Assembly (NCBI GenBank): GCA_026415695.1
Contig: JAOAGP010000027.1
Coordinates: forward strand, 1 to 40,213
DNA: 40,213 nucleotides
Direction of reading: 5' to 3'
Source: Thermodesulfovibrionales bacterium
GTDB taxonomy: Bacteria > Nitrospirota > Thermodesulfovibrionia > Thermodesulfovibrionales > Dissulfurispiraceae
The notes under the pieces: generated by a model
The model's input: the letters and a program-made list of their open reading frames with translations, nothing else
Told to the model about the DNA's origin: nothing
Databases searched by the model: none
In this document: positions 25,730-34,637 of the stretch, piece after piece
Numbering within the stretch: the stretch's first letter is position 1
Layout of the letters: every line of letters starts with the position of its first letter
Program-made: the position numbers and the translations under genes

Positions 25730-26230
25730 CTATTTGTTACTTGGTGCTATGACCATTGTTATGTGATTGCCTTCAAACTTTGGTTGTTGTTCTATAGTAA
25801 ACTTACCTTCAAGCATTTCGGTCAATTTTTGAAAAACCCTCATTCCTATTTCAGGTCTAACAACCTCCCTGCCTCTAAACATCATTGTAACCTTTGCCTT
25901 ATCCCCTTCGTCTAAAAACCTTCTTATACTCTTTACCTTCAACTGCAAATCGTGATCGTTTATCTGTGGCCTAATCTTTATCTCCTTGACATCAACCGTC
26001 TTCCTTGAAGAGTGTTTCTTGCTTAACTGATACTTATATTTTCCAAAATCCATTATTTTACAAACTGGAGGCGCAATATTTCCAGCCACCTCCACGAGGT
26101 CATACCCCTTATCCTTAGCCATAATGATTGCTTCCCTTGTAGGCACTACCCCTATTTGTTTGCCTGTCTCATCAATGAGCCTGACCTCTTTTGCCTTAAT
26201 ACCTTCATTGAATCTAATCTCTTTGTTTAT
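25730..26230 (-). CDS. infC: Translation initiation factor IF-3 with AUA start
   Basis: IF-3 binds the 30S subunit, prevents premature joining and rejects non-canonical start codons. Only a GTG at 26146 inside the N-terminal domain is a standard start, but the frame is open upstream and encodes INKEIRFNEGIKAKEV then VRLIDETGKQIGVVP, the conserved IF-3 N-terminus. The codon in initiator position is ATA at 26228-26230, seven bases after AGGAGG (26238-26243). Full length 167 codons fits the family. C-terminal domain: DVKEIKIRPQINDHDL and KVTMMFRGREV. Rare starts (AUU, AUC, AUA) in infC are known to support autoregulation. 23 bases follow the thrS stop. Confidence 0.93.
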   Translation of the reverse strand: MNKEIRFNEGIKAKEVRLIDETGKQIGVVPTREAIIMAKDKGYDLVEVAGNIAPPVCKIMDFGKYKYQLSKKHSSRKTVDVKEIKIRPQINDHDLQLKVKSIRRFLDEGDKAKVTMMFRGREVVRPEIGMRVFQKLTEMLEGKFTIEQQPKFEGNHITMVIAPSNK

Positions 26231-26253
26231 ACTATCACCTCCTAAGTGTGTTG

Positions 26254-28143
26254 TTACTTTTTTGAATCTATCTCTTTCTTTAACATCTCAATCACTTCAT
26301 CTTGCTGCATGGTTGGAAGATTTTCCCCAGACCTTTTCCTGACAGTTATGGTTTCATTGGCTGCCTCTTTTTCACCAATTATAAGTAGATAGGGTATCTT
26401 TCTTATTGTTGCCTCTCTTATCTTAAAACCAATCTTTTCATTTTCTGTGTTTAACTCAATCCTAATACCATGAGCTTTTAAATTCTCATATACCTTCCTT
26501 GCAAAGGGTTCAGATTTCTCTGATATGCTTAAGACAATAGCCTGCACAGGTGACAACCACAATGGAAATGCCCCAGCATAATGTTCTATGAGAACCCCAA
26601 AAAACCTTTCAAGAGACCCCATCAATGCCCTGTGTATCATAATTGGTCTATGTTCTTTACCATCAGCCCCTCTGTATGTAACATCAAACCTTTCAGGCAG
26701 ATTAAAGTCAACTTGTATTGTGCTACACTGCCATGACCTACCTAAAGAATCCTTAATCTTTATGTCTATTTTAGGGCCATAAAACACCCCTTCACCTTCA
26801 TCAATCTGGTACTTTAGCCCTTTTGACAAGAGTGCTTTTTTGAGGGCATCTGTTGCAATCTCCCAGTTCTCAAGCGTTCCAACATACTTCTCTGGTCTTG
26901 TTGACAAATATACATCATACTTATCAAATCCGAAAGTCTTAAGGATGTAGAGCGTAAAATCCAATATTCTTAGTATCTCTTCCTCAACCTGCTCATGCGT
27001 GCAGAAGATGTGTGCATCGTCCTGAGTAAATCCCCTGACCCTCATTAAACCGTGTAAGACCCCTGACCTTTCGTAGCGATATACTGTGCCTAATTCAGCG
27101 TATCTGATAGGTAGTTGACGATAACTTTTTAAAGAGGATTTATATATTGAAATGTGGAATGGACAATTCATAGGCTTGATTTCATAGGATATTTCATCAA
27201 TCTCCATTGGTGAATACATGTTGTCTTTATAAAAATCAAGATGCCCGCTTGTCTTCCATAGATCAAGTCTTGCCATGTGAGGAGTAAACAGTATCTTGTA
27301 GTCTGCCTTTAAGTGTTCGTTGCGCCAGAAGTCCTCAATCGTTTTTCTTATGATAGCACCATTGGGATGCCAAAGAACTAATCCTGATCCAACATCTTCA
27401 TTTATGCTGTAAAGGTCAAGGTCTTTTGCAATCTTTCTATGGTCTCGCTTTTTTACCTCTTCAAGAAAAACAAGATAATCCCTTAATTCTTCTTTTGTTG
27501 CAAAGGCTGTTCCGTAAATCCTTTGTAGCATCTTGTTTTTCTCATCCCCACGCCAGTATGCCCCTGCTATGCTCAAGAGTTTAAATGCCTTTATCATCCT
27601 TACACGAGGGATATGGGGACCTGTGCAAAGGTCAACAAAACCACCCTCTTCATAAACAGTGACGGTTTCATCTTTTATCTCTTTTAGTATCTCGACCTTG
27701 TAAATCTCCCCCTTTTCAGTAAAATACTCAATAGCCTCCTGACGAGACATCACATTTTTTATAAAAGGGGCATCAGCATTGATGATTTCCTTCATCTTGT
27801 CTTCAATATTTTTAAGGTCTTCTGGGGTAAGCGAATGCGACATATCAATATCGTAATAAAAACCATCTTCCGTTGATGGACCAATTGCAAACTTCGCATC
27901 AGGATAAATCTCCTTTACTGCATGTGCAAGCACATGTGAAGTGCTATGACGAAAGATGTCAAGACCCTGTTTATCTGAAAGGGTTATAGCATCAACAGTT
28001 ACAGAAGATGGAAGTTCTTTATAATCCCTCACATCTATTAACTTTTCATCAACCTTAAATGCAACAATGTTAGACTTGATGACCTCGTCTTGAAGTGAAT
28101 CTATTGGTACATTGCGGACAATACCATTGATTGATAACTGTAT
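26254..28143 (-). CDS. thrS: Threonine-tRNA ligase, probable AUA start
   Basis: Class II synthetase charging tRNA-Thr. The first standard in-frame start (GTG at 28032) would cut the N-terminal TGS domain; the frame stays open for 37 more codons encoding QLSINGIVRNVPIDSL and FKVDEKLIDVRDYKELP, a normal TGS domain. No ATG, GTG or TTG occurs in that part; two ATA codons at 28141-28146 follow AGGAGG (28152-28157) by 5 and 8 bases. Length from 28143 is 629 residues. Other domains: editing domain (RHSTSHVLAHAV with HxxxH, later CTGPHIP), class II core (PMNCPFHISIYKS, GFTQDDAHIFCTHEQ), and C-terminal anticodon-binding domain (IGEKEAANETITVR). Confidence 0.93.
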   Translation of the reverse strand: MQLSINGIVRNVPIDSLQDEVIKSNIVAFKVDEKLIDVRDYKELPSSVTVDAITLSDKQGLDIFRHSTSHVLAHAVKEIYPDAKFAIGPSTEDGFYYDIDMSHSLTPEDLKNIEDKMKEIINADAPFIKNVMSRQEAIEYFTEKGEIYKVEILKEIKDETVTVYEEGGFVDLCTGPHIPRVRMIKAFKLLSIAGAYWRGDEKNKMLQRIYGTAFATKEELRDYLVFLEEVKKRDHRKIAKDLDLYSINEDVGSGLVLWHPNGAIIRKTIEDFWRNEHLKADYKILFTPHMARLDLWKTSGHLDFYKDNMYSPMEIDEISYEIKPMNCPFHISIYKSSLKSYRQLPIRYAELGTVYRYERSGVLHGLMRVRGFTQDDAHIFCTHEQVEEEILRILDFTLYILKTFGFDKYDVYLSTRPEKYVGTLENWEIATDALKKALLSKGLKYQIDEGEGVFYGPKIDIKIKDSLGRSWQCSTIQVDFNLPERFDVTYRGADGKEHRPIMIHRALMGSLERFFGVLIEHYAGAFPLWLSPVQAIVLSISEKSEPFARKVYENLKAHGIRIELNTENEKIGFKIREATIRKIPYLLIIGEKEAANETITVRKRSGENLPTMQQDEVIEMLKKEIDSKK

Positions 28144-28191
28144 TATAACTGCCTCCTGATATCAAGATTGATTTTGCTGATAAAGGCATCA

Positions 28192-28206
28192 CCAACTATC
28201 AGTTGG
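28192..28206 (-). promoter_or_regulatory. Short hairpin in the thrS leader
   Basis: CCAACT and AGTTGG pair around a 3-base loop, with flanking ATCA/TGAT that could extend the stem, about 35 bases before the thrS Shine-Dalgarno. It may be a leader control element; the loop does not look like a threonine anticodon arm and no T-box consensus is visible. Confidence 0.35.
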
Positions 28207-28318
28207 GTTGATAAATTGTGATTATGCGTTATTTTTTGCACCTTGGTGTTGAGGAGTTGTGTTAAGCATGTTGAAATCTTAAAAAAGGTTACACCTCTTT
28301 AGTTAATTACTTTCAGGT

Positions 28319-28347
28319 ATTTTACACATTAAGTGTTTTTTTTTCAA
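28319..28347 (-). promoter_or_regulatory. Promoter of the thrS-infC-rpmI operon
   Basis: Minus-strand TTGAAA (28342-28347), 17-base spacer, TAAAAT (28319-28324): a near-consensus sigma-70 promoter. Transcription would start near 28312, giving a leader of about 165 bases before the thrS start, long enough for regulation. Confidence 0.65.
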
Positions 28348-28436
28348 TGCAGTTAAAATGCTATCGTATACTGGTTGTTTTCCAATCCTTGTATTACAAT
28401 AAACCAAAAACAATCCGTTACATAAGAATTTTTCTA

Positions 28437-28465
28437 TTGACAAAGATATCAAAGTATTGTAAGAA
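28437..28465 (+). promoter_or_regulatory. Promoter upstream of gcvH
   Basis: Consensus TTGACA (28437-28442), 17-base spacer, weak -10 TAAGAA (28460-28465), about 30 bases before the gcvH start. It is divergent from the thrS promoter; the 350-base intergenic region between thrS and gcvH holds only these promoters and the thrS leader. Confidence 0.5.
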
Positions 28466-28498
28466 TTTTAAAACAAAAAATTTAAGGAGGCACAACTT

Positions 28499-28885
28499 AT
28501 GAATCCTGAAGATATCAAATACCACAAGGAACACACATGGGTGAGGATATCAGGGAAAAAGGCTGTTGTTGGTATTACTGACTATGCACAAGAGTCGTTA
28601 GGCGATATTGTTTACATTGACTTGCCGGAGATTGATTCAACTGTAGAGGCAAACACAGAAATGGCAGAGATTGAATCCACAAAATCCACATCATCAGTGA
28701 TTGCACCAGTAAGTGGAACAATAGTTGAGGTAAATGAAAAGTTGATTGATGCCCCAGAGATCATCAATGAAGAACCATATACAAAAGGTTGGATTGCAGT
28801 TATAGAAATGGATAATCCCTCAGAGGTTTCTGAACTCATGGATGTTGATGATTATGAAGCGTATATAAGTGAAGAGTCAAAATGA
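28499..28885 (+). CDS. gcvH: Glycine cleavage system H protein
   Basis: Lipoyl carrier protein of 128 residues. The start KYHKEHTWVRISGKKAVVGITDYAQ and LGDIVYIDLPEI are the GcvH signature; Lys62 in ESTKSTSS is the lipoylation site. Full family length. AAGGAGG lies before the ATG. It overlaps lpdA by 4 bases (ATGA), tying the lipoyl carrier to its oxidoreductase; gcvT and gcvP are not nearby. GcvH-like proteins also serve as lipoate-binding carriers in sulfur-oxidising Hdr systems, but the sequence reads as ordinary GcvH. Confidence 0.93.
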   Translation: MNPEDIKYHKEHTWVRISGKKAVVGITDYAQESLGDIVYIDLPEIDSTVEANTEMAEIESTKSTSSVIAPVSGTIVEVNEKLIDAPEIINEEPYTKGWIAVIEMDNPSEVSELMDVDDYEAYISEESK

Positions 28886-30267
28886 ATGTAACCATTTTAG
28901 GAGCTGGTCCTGGTGGTTATGTATGTGCCATAAAATGTGCTCAATTAGGTGCACAGGTAACCCTAATTGACTCACATGAGGTTGGTGGCACTTGTTTGCA
29001 TTGGGGTTGCATTCCAACAAAGTCCATTAATGCCTCAATAGAGGTCTTAAGTAAAATACGGCACAGCGAGGATTTTGGTATTGAACTAAAGGGAGATGCC
29101 ATCCCTAACCTATCAAGGATAATAGATAGAAAAGACAAGATTGTGGCGACCCTTGTCAAAGGAATTAGAGGGCTACTAAAATCTCATTCAATAAATGTAG
29201 TGATTGGTCGGGGAAAACTGATTAGTCCCTATGAAATTGAAGTTGTAAAACCTGATAAAACCACTGAGATTATAAAGTCAGACAAGATTGTAATAGCAAC
29301 TGGTTCATCTCCTGCAGATATCCCATCATTGCCCTTTGATTCTAAACACATACTCTCAAGCACAGATGCTCTGGCTCTGAGACAGATACCGAAGAGTATA
29401 ACAATAATTGGTGCTGGGGTGATCGGTTGTGAATTTGCAACGATATTTAGTGAACTTGGTACAGATGTTACTATCATTGAGATGATGCCAAGATGCCTCA
29501 TCACTGAGGATGAGGAGATAGCAGAAATCCTGACAAGAGAATTTAAAAAGAAAAGGATTAAACTTCTAACAGGGGTGAAGGTTATAAAATCTGAAATAAA
29601 AGAAAATCACACATCTGTAAGTCTTGAAGATGGCAGGGAGATTGTATCTGAAAAGGTCTTGGTATCTGTGGGAAGGAGGATAAACTCTGATGGTATCGGA
29701 CTTGAAGAGGTTGGAATCCAGATAGGCAAAAGGGGTGAGATAATCGTTAACGAGATGATGCAGACAAATATACCAAGTGTTTTTGCAATTGGCGATGTTG
29801 TAGGAGGTATGTTGCTTGCCCATGTTGCATCTACGGAAGGGATTGTCTGTGCTTATAATGTTTGTGGCATAAAAAAGACAATTGATTATTCAGTGGTTCC
29901 AGCAACAATATTTACATCACCTGAAATTGGTTCTGTTGGCTTAAGGGAATTTGAATGTAAACAAAGAGGGATAGACTATAATAAGGGATACTTCCACTTT
30001 AGAGGTCTTGGTAAGGCTCAATGTATGGGAGAGATTGTAGGGATGGTAAAGGTTATTACACAAAAGGATAGTGACAAGATTATTGGTATGCATGTCATAG
30101 GTCCGCATGCCTCTGATCTGATACACGAAGGAGCGATTGCAATAAAACACGGTCTAACCTCTCAGCAAGTTGCTAACACGATACACTCTCATCCAACATT
30201 ATCAGAGGCAATAATGGAGGCTATGGAGGATGTGCATTCAAATGCTATACACATACCTAAAAAATGA
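28882..30267 (+). CDS. lpdA: Dihydrolipoyl dehydrogenase
   Basis: FAD-dependent oxidoreductase of 461 residues that reoxidises dihydrolipoyl groups with NAD+. FAD motif GAGPGGYVCA (7-16), redox disulfide GGTCLHWGCIPTK (Cys38 and Cys43), NAD-binding GAGVIGCEFATIF, FAD-binding second part FAIGDVVGGMLLAHVA, and the catalytic His-Glu pair in HSHPTLSEAIMEA. The HW in the disulfide loop replaces the more common NV/RG. Coupled with gcvH; it may also serve 2-oxoacid dehydrogenases encoded elsewhere. Confidence 0.94.
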   Translation: MNVTILGAGPGGYVCAIKCAQLGAQVTLIDSHEVGGTCLHWGCIPTKSINASIEVLSKIRHSEDFGIELKGDAIPNLSRIIDRKDKIVATLVKGIRGLLKSHSINVVIGRGKLISPYEIEVVKPDKTTEIIKSDKIVIATGSSPADIPSLPFDSKHILSSTDALALRQIPKSITIIGAGVIGCEFATIFSELGTDVTIIEMMPRCLITEDEEIAEILTREFKKKRIKLLTGVKVIKSEIKENHTSVSLEDGREIVSEKVLVSVGRRINSDGIGLEEVGIQIGKRGEIIVNEMMQTNIPSVFAIGDVVGGMLLAHVASTEGIVCAYNVCGIKKTIDYSVVPATIFTSPEIGSVGLREFECKQRGIDYNKGYFHFRGLGKAQCMGEIVGMVKVITQKDSDKIIGMHVIGPHASDLIHEGAIAIKHGLTSQQVANTIHSHPTLSEAIMEAMEDVHSNAIHIPKK

Positions 30268-30276
30268 TTGTGGTAA

Positions 30277-31581
<1,305 letters not shown>

Positions 31582-31583
31582 AC

Positions 31584-31919
31584 ATGAAAAGAAAGCCCCG
31601 TAATCTAAGAGAACAGGTCGCCCTTATAAAAAGACGCAACAACATGATCTTCTACAGTGTTGTCTTTATAGTTATAGCGTATTTAGTAGGAGCCATACTC
31701 TTAGGTGACATGGGGCTTATCAAATACACAAAACTAACAAAAACCTCTCTAAAACTTGAATCAGAGATAAAGACATTGGAGGATGAAAACAGAAGGATTC
31801 GTTCTGAAATAAAGGCGTTAAAAGAAGACCCTTATTTCATAGAAAAACATGCCCGTGAGGAATTTGGATTGGCAAGAAAGGACGAATACATATTCTTATT
31901 CCAGCAATCTAAAGAATAA
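31584..31919 (+). CDS. ftsB: FtsB/DivIC-family septum formation initiator
   Basis: Bitopic membrane protein of 111 residues: basic cytoplasmic N-terminus, one membrane helix (about residues 21-42), then a leucine-containing coiled coil (LESEIKTLEDENRRIRSEIKALK) and the conserved C-terminal YFIEKHAREEFGLARKDEYIF. FtsB works with FtsL and FtsQ to activate septal peptidoglycan synthesis. The eno-ftsB adjacency is the standard arrangement in many Gram-negative bacteria. No Shine-Dalgarno of its own is evident; probably coupled to eno. Confidence 0.88.
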   Translation: MKRKPRNLREQVALIKRRNNMIFYSVVFIVIAYLVGAILLGDMGLIKYTKLTKTSLKLESEIKTLEDENRRIRSEIKALKEDPYFIEKHAREEFGLARKDEYIFLFQQSKE

Positions 31920-31921
31920 AC

Positions 31922-34099
31922 ATGTCTGAACACCCCCTTTACATCGCTTTTTTCTGGCATATGCATCAACCATCTTATCGTGACCCACTGACAGGTGAGT
32001 ATCGTCTTCCGTGGGTAAGACTACATGGCACCAAAGACTATCTTGATATGCTACTGATCCTTGAGGACTTCCCTGAAATACATCAAACTTTTAATATAGT
32101 TCCTTCACTTTTTGACCAATTGATTGACTACATTGAAAGAGGGGCAAAAGATAAACATCTTATCCTAACATTAAAATCCCCATCTGAACTCACCGAAGAC
32201 GAGCGGATGTTTGTTGTGGAAAACTTCTTCTTGGCAAATTGGGATACTATGGTAAAGCCTTATACACGCTATAATGAACTTCTTATCAAAAGAGGTGTGA
32301 GATTTTCAAGGCAGGATATCAAAAGAATACACAAGTATTTCACAGATGATGACATAAGAGACCTTCAGGTCTGGTTTAATCTTGTATGGATAGACCCAAT
32401 GTTTGTCAGAAAAGAACCATTTTTACAAGAGATGTATAAAAAAGGAGCCTACTTCACTGAAGAAGAAAAGGTAGAGGTCATTAATCATCAATACAAGATA
32501 CTCAGAAATATAATCCCTTCATACAGAAATGCCTTCCAAAAAGGCATGGTGGAATTATCTGTAACGCCCTTTTATCATCCAATACTGCCACTATTATGGG
32601 ATACAAACAATGCACGGATTGCTATGCCAAATGTTGTACTTCCAAAGAGAAGGTTTGCATACCCTCAAGATGCTCAAGCACAGATAAAACTCGGCATAGA
32701 ATTCTTTACAAACCTATTTGGTAAAGCACCTAATGGGATGTGGCCATCTGAAGGGTCAGTCTGTGAGGACATCGCAAAAGAGATACATAAACAAGGGATA
32801 AGATGGATTGCAACAGACGAGGATGTGCTATCTGCATCGTTAGGTTATGGCTTAAGAGACAGTAGTGGAGGTGTTACAACACCTGAATCACTTTACAAAC
32901 CTTATGACTATGAGGGCATTAAGATATTCTTTAGAGACCACCGATTATCCGATCAGGTGGGATTTGTATATTCAGGACTTACTGCAGAGGATGCAGTGAA
33001 AGACTTTATTGGAAAGTTACAAACAATAAAAAACTCATTACCAAAAGATAGTGCATTTGTAGTTCCTGTCATACTTGATGGCGAAAACGCTTGGGAATAC
33101 TACAAAAATGACGGACATGATTTTTTGAGTCTTTTATATGAAACAATTTCAAAGGACAAACGATTCAGGGCTATCACAATGTCAGAATATCTTAATATAA
33201 GCGATAACATTGGCAAACTACATAAACTACATGCAGGTTCATGGATAAATGCAAATTTTGGTGTGTGGATTGGACATGAAGAGGATAACATAGCATGGGA
33301 TTATCTCACTCAGGTAAGAGAAGACCTTGAGAGATTTGCATTAGAGAATCCAAATTTTGATATATCTGAAGCATGGCGTTCTATCTATGCTGCAGAAGGA
33401 AGCGACTGGAATTGGTGGTATGGCGATGACCATAGCACCGACACAGCTGAAGAATTTGATGAACTCTTTAGAAGGCATCTGATGAAGGTCTATGAGGTAA
33501 TCGGTAAAGAAATACCATCTTTTCTATATGTTCCTGTGCTAACTGAAGATAGAGAAGTCTTACCGGCAACACAGATAAAAGGATTTATTTACCCAAAGAT
33601 TGATGGCACGATAACGAGCTATTACGAGTGGCTAAACTCTGCATTCATGGAGCACAAACAAACAGGTGGCAGCATGCATAAGATAGAAGGTTTTATCACA
33701 GGGCTTTACTACGGATTTAATGAAAGATCATTCTGCATAAGGCTTGATTCAGTCTATCCATTTAGAGAGATTAAAGACCCTATCATCGTTGAAACAAAGA
33801 TTATAAAACCCATTGAATGCAAGATTAGGATACAGATTCGTGACAATAAGATATCAAGTAGTTTTATGATACTAAAAGATGCCCATTGGAAAGAGATATC
33901 AACCACAATCAATGTAGCAGTTGAAGACATTCTTGAGATGGAAATACCTTTTGACAACATAAAGGCAAAGGTAAATGATGAAATACAATTTTCAGTTCAC
34001 ATCATGAAAAATGGCGATGAGATTGAAAGATGCCCATGGCGTGGTTATATAACCCTAACCTGCCCTTCCCCTGATTACGAAAAGATGATGTGGTATTAA
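31922..34099 (+). CDS. Glycoside hydrolase family 57 protein
   Basis: 725-residue GH57 enzyme without signal peptide, so probably acting on cytoplasmic alpha-glucans. Family motifs in order: HMHQP (13-17), SVTPFYHPILPLL (213-225), GMWPSEGSV with the likely nucleophile Glu277, and VILDGENAWE with the likely acid Asp386; a C-terminal beta-rich domain follows from about residue 550. It resembles the COG1449 alpha-amylase/alpha-mannosidase branch more than branching enzymes or amylopullulanases. Exact activity (glycogen degradation, 4-alpha-glucanotransferase) cannot be told. Two bases separate it from the ftsB-like gene, placing it in the eno operon; glycogen-related carbon flow would fit. Confidence 0.85.
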   Translation: MSEHPLYIAFFWHMHQPSYRDPLTGEYRLPWVRLHGTKDYLDMLLILEDFPEIHQTFNIVPSLFDQLIDYIERGAKDKHLILTLKSPSELTEDERMFVVENFFLANWDTMVKPYTRYNELLIKRGVRFSRQDIKRIHKYFTDDDIRDLQVWFNLVWIDPMFVRKEPFLQEMYKKGAYFTEEEKVEVINHQYKILRNIIPSYRNAFQKGMVELSVTPFYHPILPLLWDTNNARIAMPNVVLPKRRFAYPQDAQAQIKLGIEFFTNLFGKAPNGMWPSEGSVCEDIAKEIHKQGIRWIATDEDVLSASLGYGLRDSSGGVTTPESLYKPYDYEGIKIFFRDHRLSDQVGFVYSGLTAEDAVKDFIGKLQTIKNSLPKDSAFVVPVILDGENAWEYYKNDGHDFLSLLYETISKDKRFRAITMSEYLNISDNIGKLHKLHAGSWINANFGVWIGHEEDNIAWDYLTQVREDLERFALENPNFDISEAWRSIYAAEGSDWNWWYGDDHSTDTAEEFDELFRRHLMKVYEVIGKEIPSFLYVPVLTEDREVLPATQIKGFIYPKIDGTITSYYEWLNSAFMEHKQTGGSMHKIEGFITGLYYGFNERSFCIRLDSVYPFREIKDPIIVETKIIKPIECKIRIQIRDNKISSSFMILKDAHWKEISTTINVAVEDILEMEIPFDNIKAKVNDEIQFSVHIMKNGDEIERCPWRGYITLTCPSPDYEKMMWY

Positions 34100-34136
34100 T
34101 CCCTTATAAGAATTAGTCAATTTTTATCTAAAATCT

Positions 34137-34637
34137 TTAATTTATAACCCTTTCTACCAGATACCTTACAACCTCATCTGTAAACTTGTCTATCGCATCA
34201 TCTGTAGTCCCTGCAAAAACAGTCCCACCAGAAGAAGTGGTTTCAACATCAAAACTGCCTATTGATTTGCCAGAATAATGGTCAATAACTGAAACCTTCC
34301 CCGAAACCTTTGCCCTTCCTGCCATGGCTCCAACCCAGAATCTCTCTGATCTTGAAACCAGAGCCATCTGCTCTATATCCACGCTTATTAACAAATCAGC
34401 CTTTTGCCCTTTTTCAACTAAACTGCTAAAGATGTTGGCTTTCTTCAACTTTTCTAAAAGAGTTGTCTCTATCTGATCTATCTCTTTTTGATTTTGAGGA
34501 ATTACAGTTTTTACTACCACATTAGCAGTGATACCTCCTTTAACCTTAAACTCTGCATCAGGTCTTACAACGCTTTGCCCTGCACATCCTGAAAGTAAGA
34601 CAAAGACCAAAATTATTAGACTAAATCTCCTTTTCAA
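34137..34637 (-). CDS. DUF4410-like lipoprotein
   Basis: Predicted outer-membrane or periplasmic lipoprotein, 166 residues. From a TTG at 34637 the signal is KRRFSLIILVFVLLSGCAG with lipobox LSGC (Cys18); GGAGG is seven bases upstream, so longer in-frame versions are rejected. The mature part (VRPDAEF then ADLLISVDIEQMALVSRSERF, and a final DDAIDKFTDEVVRYL) fits the DUF4410/YajG-like lipoprotein style in which a small alpha/beta domain is followed by a Gly/Ser-rich loop. It overlaps the end of the TPR lipoprotein gene by 17 bases, so the two are coupled. Function unknown. Confidence 0.75.
   Translation of the reverse strand: MKRRFSLIILVFVLLSGCAGQSVVRPDAEFKVKGGITANVVVKTVIPQNQKEIDQIETTLLEKLKKANIFSSLVEKGQKADLLISVDIEQMALVSRSERFWVGAMAGRAKVSGKVSVIDHYSGKSIGSFDVETTSSGGTVFAGTTDDAIDKFTDEVVRYLVERVIN

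Noticed and set aside
28150-28312. T-box or other known riboswitch in the thrS leader
   Set aside because: The T-box core sequence and a specifier stem are not visible; only a short hairpin is present.
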